Origin: Psychrobacter sp. JCM 18900
GTDB taxonomy: Bacteria > Pseudomonadota > Gammaproteobacteria > Pseudomonadales > Moraxellaceae
Assembly (NCBI RefSeq): GCF_904846625.1
Contig: NZ_CAJHBL010000005.1
Coordinates: 1 to 64,000, forward strand
Reading direction: 5' to 3'
DNA: 64,000 nucleotides
Shown here piece after piece: positions 35,211 to 43,358 of the stretch. Each line of letters starts with the position of its first letter. The stretch's first letter is position 1. Under the pieces are notes generated by a model. It searched no databases, was not told the DNA's origin, and saw only the letters and a program-made list of their open reading frames with translations. Both the position numbers and the translations under genes were made by a program.

Positions 35211-36584
35211 GTATAAACCGCGGCCATCCTCAGGTTTTAGACGTAAAAAATACAGCCCCGAGAGAATGGTCAAAATACCCAGTATCCAATAAGTTGTTTG
35301 GAATGCTATTAGTGTATCCATCTGTAGACGCTCACGTAATAGATTCAATACAGCAGCACCGAACGCAATCCCAAAGCTAATCGCTAATTGTTGATTGACC
35401 GCCATTAAGCTGTTACCGCTACTAGTCTGTATGCCCTGTAAATCGCCAATCGTAATCGTATTCATCGCGCTAAACTGCATAGAGTTGCAGGCACCCATGA
35501 TGGTCAGGATGGGTATAAACCATAGCCACTGCGACGCATCATTAAACTGCGCTAGCACAATGATAAGCGAACCCATAAACAAGGTATTGTAGACCAGTAC
35601 TTTGCGATAGCTAAACCGTTGAATAATTTTGCTAACCCAGGGTTTGATACCTATAGCACCCACTGCAATCGGGGCGAGTAGCCAACCTGCCTGCGAAGGT
35701 GAGTATTCAAACACCACTTGTAGTAATAAAGGCAATAAAAAGGGCACGGCACTGATACCAAGCCGCGTAAACAAATTGCCTGTAATACCAATTCGAAAGG
35801 TGCGAATATCAAACAAGCTCAGTGGAAACAGGGGAGCTGCTCGCCGTTTGGCATGCCAGACGTACGCACCGATCAATAGACTTGCGCCTAACCCAAGCAA
35901 CAACCCATAAACCCCGCGACCTGTCTGCGAACCAAACTCAACAGCCAGTGTGAATCCGCAGGCAGCGGCGGCAAACAATACAAACCCTGTCCAGTCAAGA
36001 CGCTTAGTATCTTCATATAGCGCTGGCACCAGTTTTTTGCCCATGATAAAACCTGCCACACCCATCGGTATATTGATCAAAAATATCCAATGCCAGCTGG
36101 CATATTGCACAATATAGCCACCCAATACTGGACCGACTAGTGGTGCAATCAAAGCAGGTATTACAGCGAAATTCATCACAGTGAGCAGCTTATTGCGCGG
36201 ATAAGACTTAACCAATATCAAACGAGCGACAGGCGTCATCATGGCACCGCCGATACCCTGTACCACACGTGAGGCAACCAAAAAATCTAGCGTTTGTGAC
36301 GCCGCGCACAGTAATGAGCCAATACAAAAAATGATGACCGCTGATAAAAATACGCGGCGTGTGCCATATTTATCCGCTAAAAAACCACTGATAGGGATAA
36401 AAATCGCTAGGGTCAATGCGTAGCTGATGACGGCCCACTGCATCTTTAGTGGTGACTCACCGAGTGCCTGCGCCATTTGTGGCAACGAGGTATTCAAAAT
36501 AGTAGCGTCTAAAATTTGCATAAATAGCGCTACCGCTAGTACGTAAGGTAGGTATTTCTCTTGAGTTGGGGTGAGCGTTACCAT
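35208..36584 (-). CDS. MFS drug exporter, DHA2 (EmrB/QacA/MdtD-like) family
   Basis: A 458-aa inner-membrane transporter with many hydrophobic helices. Signature parts: LDATILNTSLPQMAQALG (DHA2 motif D1), GFLADKYGTRRVFLSA (motif A), VASRVVQGIGGAMMTPVARLIL (motif B) and LVGPVLGGYI (motif C), WHWIFLINIPMG. The closest known type by look is E. coli MdtD. The C-terminus ends ..EDGRGLY and its TAG stop lies in a MITE end, so a few native residues may be lost. The start at 36584 is plausible but its ribosome site is weak. The substrate is unknown. Confidence 0.9.
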   Translation of the reverse strand: MVTLTPTQEKYLPYVLAVALFMQILDATILNTSLPQMAQALGESPLKMQWAVISYALTLAIFIPISGFLADKYGTRRVFLSAVIIFCIGSLLCAASQTLDFLVASRVVQGIGGAMMTPVARLILVKSYPRNKLLTVMNFAVIPALIAPLVGPVLGGYIVQYASWHWIFLINIPMGVAGFIMGKKLVPALYEDTKRLDWTGFVLFAAAACGFTLAVEFGSQTGRGVYGLLLGLGASLLIGAYVWHAKRRAAPLFPLSLFDIRTFRIGITGNLFTRLGISAVPFLLPLLLQVVFEYSPSQAGWLLAPIAVGAIGIKPWVSKIIQRFSYRKVLVYNTLFMGSLIIVLAQFNDASQWLWFIPILTIMGACNSMQFSAMNTITIGDLQGIQTSSGNSLMAVNQQLAISFGIAFGAAVLNLLRERLQMDTLIAFQTTYWILGILTILSGLYFLRLKPEDGRGLY

Positions 36585-36954
36585 GTGAGTCCCATTGAAC
36601 GTCTCGTTATGGAATAAGAAAATAGCGGATTTGCGAGCAGATCACTATGCAAGCTGAGTAGTATAAGAAAGCCTAGCTCATAATAAAAGTGACTCAAAGT
36701 AACTGATATAAGATAACTTATATAAGATAACTTATATAAGATAACTTATATAAGAGCAACGATGCGAAAGGTAGCTAATAAAAAGGCAAAGAGGCGAAAT
36801 ATGACAAAAAATTCGATGCGTGCTAATAGCTCTTCTGTATTTACTCTGGCAGTAGAAACACAACATTGATTACAAGAGAGGACTTTAATATCGTTATGAG
36901 TTCTCGTTATAGTAAACCTTCGCGGCAGTCATAAATACAAACCGAGGATAAATT
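36585..36954. other. Intergenic region between MFS gene and yghU
   Basis: 370 bp between divergent genes. It contains the 14-bp tandem repeat listed below. No gene seen; promoters are not clearly resolved. Confidence 0.5.
36707..36757. repeat. 14-bp tandem repeat with internal dyad, 3.5 copies
   Basis: tataagataactta repeats exactly at 36707, 36721 and 36735, then continues partly (tataaga). Each copy boundary contains ataag-ataa-cttat, a 5-bp inverted repeat, so the array could be a set of regulator sites or a slippage product in the MFS/yghU control region. Confidence 0.85.
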
Positions 36955-37776
36955 ATGAGTCAAGATAATAATAAATACGTACCACCAAAAGTTTGGACGC
37001 AAGATAAAGATAACGGTGGCAAGTTTGCTAGTATTAACAGTCCAACGTCTGGAGCTCGCTATGATAAAGAGCTGCCTGTTGGTGATGCTCCGTTACAGCT
37101 GTATTCATTAAATACGCCAAATGGTGTCAAGGTAAACATACTATTAGAAGAGCTGGCCGAACTTGGCATTGACGGGGCAGCATATGATGCTTATAAAATT
37201 GATATTTCTAAAGGTGAGCAGTTTGGCTCAGGGTTTGTAGAGATAAACCCCAATTCAAAGATTCCAGCCTTGGTCGATCATTCTACTGATACAGCAGAGG
37301 GGCCGATAGCGCTGTTCGAGTCGGGCGCAATCTTAATGTATCTAGCAGAAAAGTTTGATAAGTTCCTGCCACTGGCTACTGGCAAAGCGCGAGCAGATTG
37401 TCTGTCTTGGATTATGTGGCAAATGGGTAGCGCACCTTTCTTAGGTGGCGGCTTTGGACACTTTTATGCGTATGCGCCTGAACCTCTAGAGTATCCAATC
37501 AACCGCTATACGATGGAAACCAAGCGTCAGCTCGATGTATTAGACACGCATCTAAAAGATCATGAGTACCTATGCGGCAATAATGAGTCTGATTACAACA
37601 TTGCGGATATGATTGTCTGGTCTTGGTATGGCCAGTTGGCACTAGGTAAGCTCTATGACGCAGCAGAATTTTTACAAGTAGAAGACTACAAACACTTGCA
37701 ACGTTGGGCTAAGAAAATTGCTGAACGTCCTGCGGTCAAACGTGCAGTAGCGCTAGAGCTAAAACCAATCGACTAA
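36955..37776 (+). CDS. yghU: Glutathione S-transferase-like disulfide-bond oxidoreductase YghU
   Basis: A 273-aa protein matching E. coli YghU in pattern along its length: PPKVWTQDKDNGGKFASIN at the start, LQLYSLNTPNGVKVNILLEEL (thioredoxin-like domain start with the TPNG active-site loop), NPNSKIPALVDH, FESGAILMYLAEKF, APFLGGGFGHFYAYAPE and the all-alpha C-terminal part ending RWAKKIAERPAVKRA. YghU binds two glutathiones and reduces disulfides. It is a single-gene unit with its own terminator. Confidence 0.95.
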   Translation: MSQDNNKYVPPKVWTQDKDNGGKFASINSPTSGARYDKELPVGDAPLQLYSLNTPNGVKVNILLEELAELGIDGAAYDAYKIDISKGEQFGSGFVEINPNSKIPALVDHSTDTAEGPIALFESGAILMYLAEKFDKFLPLATGKARADCLSWIMWQMGSAPFLGGGFGHFYAYAPEPLEYPINRYTMETKRQLDVLDTHLKDHEYLCGNNESDYNIADMIVWSWYGQLALGKLYDAAEFLQVEDYKHLQRWAKKIAERPAVKRAVALELKPID

Positions 37777-37845
37777 ACCAAGTACTCAATACAGTTTAGA
37801 TCTAGTAGTACAGTTTAAGCATAAACAAACCTTAAACACAGCAGC

Positions 37846-37880
37846 AAGGCTGATAAGCAAATAGCTTATCAGCCTTTTTA
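37846..37880 (+). terminator. Terminator of yghU
   Basis: Perfect 13-bp stem aaggctgataagc (37846-37858) / gcttatcagcctt (37864-37876), 5-nt loop, then Ts. Confidence 0.92.
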
Positions 37881-38040
37881 TTTATATTCATAAAAATGAA
37901 TATAAACTATGTTAGGTCTTCCTTTTGTCTTTACACAATGATACATTAGTACAACAGATAGAAACACTAGTGCGTTAAGATAGCCGAGCACCATTACAAT
38001 AGACAGGTGTTTATACTTCTTCTACTGAAAGGTGATGATT

Positions 38041-39333
38041 ATGAAAGACAATAATTATATAAACGATATGTCGCTATCAAAAGGCGCTGATTTAACTGGT
38101 GTTAGTAGGTCAGGCATTACCTATGACGATAATAAGTATGATGACAATAGCTGTAAAGATAGTGCCCAGTCTAATAAAAATCCCAAAAACATCACTGTAG
38201 AGTACTATTCAGAAAACATACCTAAAAAAATAAAAGAACAATCCACCTATATGATAAAAAATAAAATATTACTGCCTGTACTTGCAGCGCTTAGCACAGC
38301 TTTATTTAGTACCACCAGTATGGCCAGTACATCGACTGAGTTTACTAGCCAAGACTGGCAAGTCGCTTGTGATAATACGCGTACGTGCCGGCTAGCAGGT
38401 TATCAAGCAGAGAATAACAGTGAGTTCCCGGTTTCTATATTGCTCGTACGCCGCGCAGGTGCGAATGCTGGCGTGGATGGTAAAGTAAAGCTTGGCGGGG
38501 CAAAGGACAGCTCGTCTAAAGCCTTAATGCAGCTCGGTAACCGTCATCGTATCTCGCTATTTATTAATGACAAAGATTATGGCGAGACTAAACCGTATTC
38601 AGCTGCTGCAGGTAATGCTGAGCTTACTCAAGCGCAGGTAACCGCATTGTTAGAGGCTTTAACCAAATCTAGCAAGATTACATTGGCCTTGCGCAACTCA
38701 CGTTGGCAGCTATCTGACAAAGGTGCCAGTGCTGTCATGCTAAAAGCCGATGAGTTCCAAGGTCGCGTTGGTACATCCAGTGCTTTTATTAAAAATGACG
38801 ATGCTGTTAAATCTAGTGGCGGTATATTGCCTCCTAAAGCAGCGCCAGTACTACGTTTTGTCGTACCAAGTGCCAAAGCGGACGATGGTAATGACAAAAA
38901 GTTTGTGATGAGGTCCTCTCAGTTGGCATCGTTGGTAAAAGGCACAATGAAAGATGCGGACAGCGTTTGTCCCAATCTTTCAGACAAATCACCTTGGCGT
39001 ATCAGTCGTTTAAATGGCTCGCAGCTGTTGGCACAGCATGAGTGTTGGACAGGCGCTTATAACGCTGGAGCAGGGGTTTGGGTGATCAACGACAGTAAAC
39101 CTTATAAGCCAACGTTGGTGACGACCAATGCTACTGGCTACGATAAAGGCAAGCTTACCTCTGTACAAAAAGGTCGCGGCATCGGTGATTGCATGAGCAA
39201 AACCGATTGGCTATGGACGGGCCGTGCATTTGAAAAAAGCCATGAAAGCACCACAGGACTTTGCCGTTTAATCGAGGCGGGCGGGGCATGGCAGCTACCT
39301 ACCTATGTCACAGAAGTCAAAGTAGTACGATAG
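38041..39333 (+). CDS. DUF1176 protein with unusual N-terminal leader
   Basis: From residue 71 the protein reads as a secreted DUF1176-like protein: signal peptide (MIKNKILLPVLAALSTALFS..., cleavage after SMA), then FTSQDWQVACDNTRTCRLAGYQ and a paired-cysteine C-terminal part (ECW, GDCMSK, GLCRL). DUF1176 proteins are exported and of unknown role. The best ribosome site (aaaggtga) precedes the ATG at 38041, which would put 70 hydrophilic residues (DNNYINDMSLSKG...) in front of the signal peptide. The start at 38251 gives a normal exported protein (360 aa) but has a weak site. Either the leader is translated as an upstream coupling frame, or the annotated N-terminus is too long. Confidence 0.75.
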   Translation: MKDNNYINDMSLSKGADLTGVSRSGITYDDNKYDDNSCKDSAQSNKNPKNITVEYYSENIPKKIKEQSTYMIKNKILLPVLAALSTALFSTTSMASTSTEFTSQDWQVACDNTRTCRLAGYQAENNSEFPVSILLVRRAGANAGVDGKVKLGGAKDSSSKALMQLGNRHRISLFINDKDYGETKPYSAAAGNAELTQAQVTALLEALTKSSKITLALRNSRWQLSDKGASAVMLKADEFQGRVGTSSAFIKNDDAVKSSGGILPPKAAPVLRFVVPSAKADDGNDKKFVMRSSQLASLVKGTMKDADSVCPNLSDKSPWRISRLNGSQLLAQHECWTGAYNAGAGVWVINDSKPYKPTLVTTNATGYDKGKLTSVQKGRGIGDCMSKTDWLWTGRAFEKSHESTTGLCRLIEAGGAWQLPTYVTEVKVVR

Positions 39334-39914
39334 ATAAATAGCGAGTAGTTCATTTAAGTTATTAAATAAACTACCTAAATTTGTTTATTATCAACACTAT
39401 TAGTGCTTATTTACTCAGTAATTGAAGAAATAGGTACATATAATTTTTTATTGTGCTATACTGCGTCGCCACGTTAGCTTAGGCTTTCGTGAATTATGAG
39501 ATTGATAACATCGCCTGCGATTTTGGGTCTAGGATGACCATAAGTAATTGTTGCCGATGATTTTGTGTACTTAAATAACCTTTAAAAATATCCGTTATTT
39601 TTGACTCATATCTTATCTACTGGCCTATAACTAGGGTCTAGATTGGTTGCTGTTTGCCTTTATCTGCTTTGGACAAAGCATTGATAATGAGCGTATATCA
39701 AGCAAGGATAAGACACTCGGCACTACCACCAAAATACGTCAGACAGCACGAACGCATTTATTATAAAGACGCTAAGCTCTATTGGCTTGGTTTCTAATTA
39801 TCGACAATTTTATATTGCTCGGTAATGCTAATAAGAGCAGCGTGGTGAACGGTTATCAGTGGTATGCATCAAGTTTGCTGAATTTACAGCAACTTATACT
39901 TACCAAGGATTCTT
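39334..39914 (+). other. Long non-coding leader upstream of the RNA helicase gene
   Basis: 580 bp without a credible gene. A likely extended -10 promoter (listed separately) at its left end would give an mRNA leader of about 440 nt. Long structured leaders are known for cold-induced mRNAs, including DEAD-box helicase and csp genes; the sequence here does not by itself prove cold control. Confidence 0.5.
39454..39462 (+). promoter_or_regulatory. Possible extended -10 promoter for the helicase gene
   Basis: tgctatact fits an extended -10 (TGn-TATACT). No good -35 box at the right distance. Confidence 0.45.
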
Positions 39915-41585
39915 ATGACTGACATCTTATCTGCAATCGCCGCTGAAAACGGCATCATCGAAAGCACTGACACTCCAAATACTGATAACAGTACTCAAGC
40001 GGCTGCTACTGACGCCACTGAAGAAAACAAAATCACTTTTACTGATCTTGGCATTGCTAAGCCAATTCTTACTGCGCTTGATCGCAGTGGCTATACCAAC
40101 CCAACCCCTATTCAAGAACAAGCCATTCCTTTTGCTCTAGCCGGTCGTGACCTTTTATTGTCAGCGCAAACGGGTAGTGGTAAAACAGCGGCTTTTGTTA
40201 TCCCTGTACTTGACCGTTTGAGCCGTGCCACTAGCTTTGACAAACTAACCAAAGCACTTATCCTAACGCCAACGCGTGAACTTGCTCAGCAAGTACATGA
40301 CAGCGTTCGCACTTATTCTAAAGACATGCGTGGTCTATTTTGTGTACCACTAGTTGGCGGCGCACCATACAACGGTCAGATCACTGCTTTGAAAAAGGGC
40401 GTTCAAGTAATCGTTGCAACTCCTGGTCGTCTACTTGACCATATCAATGCGGGTCGCGTTGATTTGTCAAACCTAGAAGTATTGGTACTTGATGAAGCTG
40501 ACCGTATGCTAGACATGGGTTTTGCTGATGATATTAGTGACATCCTTCGTGCAGCGCCAATCGATCGTCAAACGATCATGTGTTCAGCAACTTGGGATGG
40601 CCCAGTAGGTAAAATCGCTGCCAGCTTCACTAAAAATCCTGAGCGCGTATCAATCAAAGTAGAATCTGCACACATCGAAGAAAAAGTGTACTACTGTGAT
40701 GATTTTGATCACAAAAACCGTTTACTTGACAAAATCGTTTGCCAGCAAGATATGGAACAAATCATTATCTTTGCTGCTACCAAACGTAGCACTGAGAAAT
40801 TGGCTAAGCAGCTACAAGAAGCGGGCCATAAAGCAAGCTTCCTACATGGTGACTTGCCACAGAGCAAGCGTAACCGTATCGTTCAAGACTTGCGTAATGG
40901 TAAAGTAAAAATTCTAGTAGCGACTGACGTTGCTGCACGTGGTCTAGACATCCCAGCTATCTCGCACGTTATCAACTATGACTTGCCACGTCAGACTGAA
41001 GATTACGTCCATCGTATCGGTCGTTGTGGTCGTGCTGGTCGTACTGGTGTTGCTATCAGCCTATGTAGCATGGATGATCGTCCACAGCTTAACGCTATCA
41101 ACCGTTATCTAGATCGCAAAATGGAAGTATGTATCATCGAAGGTATGGAGCCTAAGAAAACTTACGTACCTAGCGAAAACAAAGGTAATGGTCGTGGCCG
41201 TGGTCGCGGTCGTTCTAATGGCGGTGGCGGTCAAGGCCGTGGTCGTTCAGGCGGTGGCTATGCTGGTAAATCTAGCGGTGGTGGTCAAGGTCGTGGTCGT
41301 TCAAGCGACAGCGCTCCAACTGGTCAACGCGCTAGCAACGACAGCGGTTATCAAGGTAAGCCACGTGACACGTCAGGCAAACCAAATGAGCGTTCAGGTG
41401 GCAAGCCGTATCAAGGCAAGCGCACTGGTGGCCCAAGCCGCGGTGATAGCAATGGCGTTCCACGTGGTGAGCGTGCTGCAACTGGTCGTGGTCGTCCAAG
41501 CGGCAGCCAAGGTCGTCCAGCTGGTCGTTCTGACAGCCGTGGCCAAGGTCGTCCAAACGGCGGCAACCGTGGTAACAACTCGTAA
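39915..41585 (+). CDS. DEAD-box RNA helicase, RhlE-like with RGG tail
   Basis: A 556-aa ATP-dependent RNA helicase. Motifs in order: GYTNPTPIQEQAIP (Q motif), AQTGSGKT (I, about residue 86), PTRELAQQ (Ia), TPGRLLDH (Ib), LDEADRM (II, about 192), SAT (III), ATDVAARGLDIP (V) and HRIGRCGRAGRTG (VI). Residues about 415-556 are a low-complexity Gly/Arg/Gln/Ser tail with many RG and GRG units, an RNA-binding tail. A 34-residue acidic/Thr-rich extension precedes the Q motif. The likely role is RNA unwinding in mRNA decay or ribosome assembly at low temperature. Long leader upstream, terminator downstream. Confidence 0.92.
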   Translation: MTDILSAIAAENGIIESTDTPNTDNSTQAAATDATEENKITFTDLGIAKPILTALDRSGYTNPTPIQEQAIPFALAGRDLLLSAQTGSGKTAAFVIPVLDRLSRATSFDKLTKALILTPTRELAQQVHDSVRTYSKDMRGLFCVPLVGGAPYNGQITALKKGVQVIVATPGRLLDHINAGRVDLSNLEVLVLDEADRMLDMGFADDISDILRAAPIDRQTIMCSATWDGPVGKIAASFTKNPERVSIKVESAHIEEKVYYCDDFDHKNRLLDKIVCQQDMEQIIIFAATKRSTEKLAKQLQEAGHKASFLHGDLPQSKRNRIVQDLRNGKVKILVATDVAARGLDIPAISHVINYDLPRQTEDYVHRIGRCGRAGRTGVAISLCSMDDRPQLNAINRYLDRKMEVCIIEGMEPKKTYVPSENKGNGRGRGRGRSNGGGGQGRGRSGGGYAGKSSGGGQGRGRSSDSAPTGQRASNDSGYQGKPRDTSGKPNERSGGKPYQGKRTGGPSRGDSNGVPRGERAATGRGRPSGSQGRPAGRSDSRGQGRPNGGNRGNNS

Positions 41586-41642
41586 TACAGCTATATTTGA
41601 CGATTTAAATCATTGATTTATTAATCGTCTAAAGATAGCACT

Positions 41643-41676
41643 AAAAAAGCCAGATACTTGTTATCTGGCTTTTTTG
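41643..41676 (+). terminator. Terminator of the helicase gene
   Basis: Perfect 14-bp stem aaaaaagccagata (41643-41656) / tatctggctttttt (41662-41675) with a 5-nt loop. Confidence 0.92.
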
Positions 41677-41862
41677 CGTTTACCTGCTTTATATTGCTCA
41701 ATAACGGGCGTATGACGTTACGTGTCTAGCCGTTCCCTTGCTATTCATTCCGTCAAATACTACTTAGCAAATCCTAGCTAATAGTCGATGGCTGCTTGCA
41801 GGAGTTTTTTGCCTTGTCTATACTGATTTACTTTTGCCCGTTGTAAATCTTGGAGCGCCTTG

Positions 41863-43107
41863 ATGCAAGCCACCTCAAACTTAGCAATCGATAATTTGCC
41901 ATTAGCCTTTGGCATTATCATGGCCATTATTGGTCTGGTTTTTTATACCCAAGGCTTGCCGGGTAAGTTTTGGCGTCGGTTTTATGCCATATTGCCTGGT
42001 ATTGTGCTTTGCTGCTTTATACCAGCAACTCTAAATAGTTTAGGCGTGTTTGCCGATGGCGTTGGTTCGCAGATTTATGGCTTTACTGCGACTTATTTGC
42101 TGCCAGCAAGTTTGCTGTTGATGACCTTATCCATGGATGTACCTAAAATATTGGGCTTAGGCTGGAAAGCGATTGCGATGTTTTTTGCTGCCAGTATTGC
42201 TATCGTCATCAGTGGTCCGATCAGTTTGGGAGTCGCTAAGTGGATATCGCCTGCGATGTTTACCGATGATACGTTATGGCGTGGGTTCTCGGCCGTAGCG
42301 GGCAGCTGGATAGGCGGCGCGGCTAACCAAGCAGCGATGAAGGAGCTATTTGGAGTCAGTGATGATTTGTTTGGTATGATGATTTTGGTCGATACCACCA
42401 ATGCATCACTGTGGCTGCTAGCTATCTTGGTCATGGCAAAACACAGCGACAAGATAGACCGCTTTTTGCGCGCTGATACCAGTAGTATTGATAAAGTAGT
42501 CAAAGCAGTCGAGAGTTATGAGCGTGATCATGCCCGCCCAGCAACCATCAATGATTTGATGGTGATGTTTGGCTTATGCTTTGCCATGGTCGGGGTCGCA
42601 CACTTTATCGGTGGCCAGATTGCAGAGTTCTTTGCGCCTTATAGCTGGGCCGTTCAGTATAGCTTTGCCAGTTCGTTCTTTTGGATGGTGGTAATTATTA
42701 CCCTAATAGGCGTTATATTTTCATTCACTAAGATTCGCAGGTTAGATCATGTTGGCGCCTCAAAAATCGGCACAGTATTTATCTTTGTATTAATCGCCGC
42801 AATCGGTATGCAAATCAATCTGGCTGGTATCGTCTCACAGTGGCGACTATTGCTTATCGGTTTACTATGGATGAGCATCCATGTCGTTATCATATTTGCT
42901 GTCGCTAGAATCATTCGTGCGCCATTTTTCTTTTTGGCAGTTGGCTCTAATGCCAATACAGGCGGTGCATCGTCAGCCCCGATTGTCGCTACTGCCTTTC
43001 ATCCATCACTGGCGCCTGTCGGAGTGTTTTTGGGTATTTTAGGTTACGCAGTAGGGACATTTGGTGGTTATATCAGCACCCAACTGATGCGCTTGGTTGT
43101 GTCTTAA
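41863..43107 (+). CDS. DUF819 family membrane protein
   Basis: A 414-aa very hydrophobic protein with about ten to twelve membrane segments, recognised as DUF819 (YjcL-like). Conserved parts: SAVAGSWIGGAANQAAMKELFGVSDDLFGMMILVDTTNASLWL and the C-terminal VGSNANTGGASSAPIVATAFHPSLAPVGVFLGILGYAVGTFGGY. The two halves look like an inverted-repeat transporter fold. The function is unknown. The ATG at 41863 has a ggag site; the preceding in-frame TTG is not needed. Confidence 0.88.
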   Translation: MQATSNLAIDNLPLAFGIIMAIIGLVFYTQGLPGKFWRRFYAILPGIVLCCFIPATLNSLGVFADGVGSQIYGFTATYLLPASLLLMTLSMDVPKILGLGWKAIAMFFAASIAIVISGPISLGVAKWISPAMFTDDTLWRGFSAVAGSWIGGAANQAAMKELFGVSDDLFGMMILVDTTNASLWLLAILVMAKHSDKIDRFLRADTSSIDKVVKAVESYERDHARPATINDLMVMFGLCFAMVGVAHFIGGQIAEFFAPYSWAVQYSFASSFFWMVVIITLIGVIFSFTKIRRLDHVGASKIGTVFIFVLIAAIGMQINLAGIVSQWRLLLIGLLWMSIHVVIIFAVARIIRAPFFFLAVGSNANTGGASSAPIVATAFHPSLAPVGVFLGILGYAVGTFGGYISTQLMRLVVS

Positions 43108-43148
43108 TGTCTAAGTTACCACTCTTTTAATAGCATTTCTTGCTAAAC

Positions 43149-43177
43149 AAAACCCGCGTTGATGCGGGTTTTTTATT
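43149..43177 (+). terminator. Terminator of the DUF819 gene
   Basis: 9-bp stem aaaacccgc (43149-43157) / gcgggtttt (43164-43172), loop of 6, then Ts. Confidence 0.92.
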
Positions 43178-43358
43178 ATTAATGATTGGGTGACTTGAGT
43201 TATCATTTTGTCTATCTATGCTATTGATACGTAAGCCCAGCCATGGCCACGCATGAGTACGTGTTAACCTTTCTATTAATTAAATAAAGAAAACTAATTA
43301 AGTAAAGAAAAATAGGCCCGTTAGGAATAAACAACGATTCGATAGGAACAATAACGTT

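Noticed and set aside
41188..41616. 142-aa plus-strand frame overlapping the helicase tail
   Set aside because: Val/Ala-rich translation is a frame-shifted reading of the repetitive Gly/Arg codons; the helicase frame has the real motifs.
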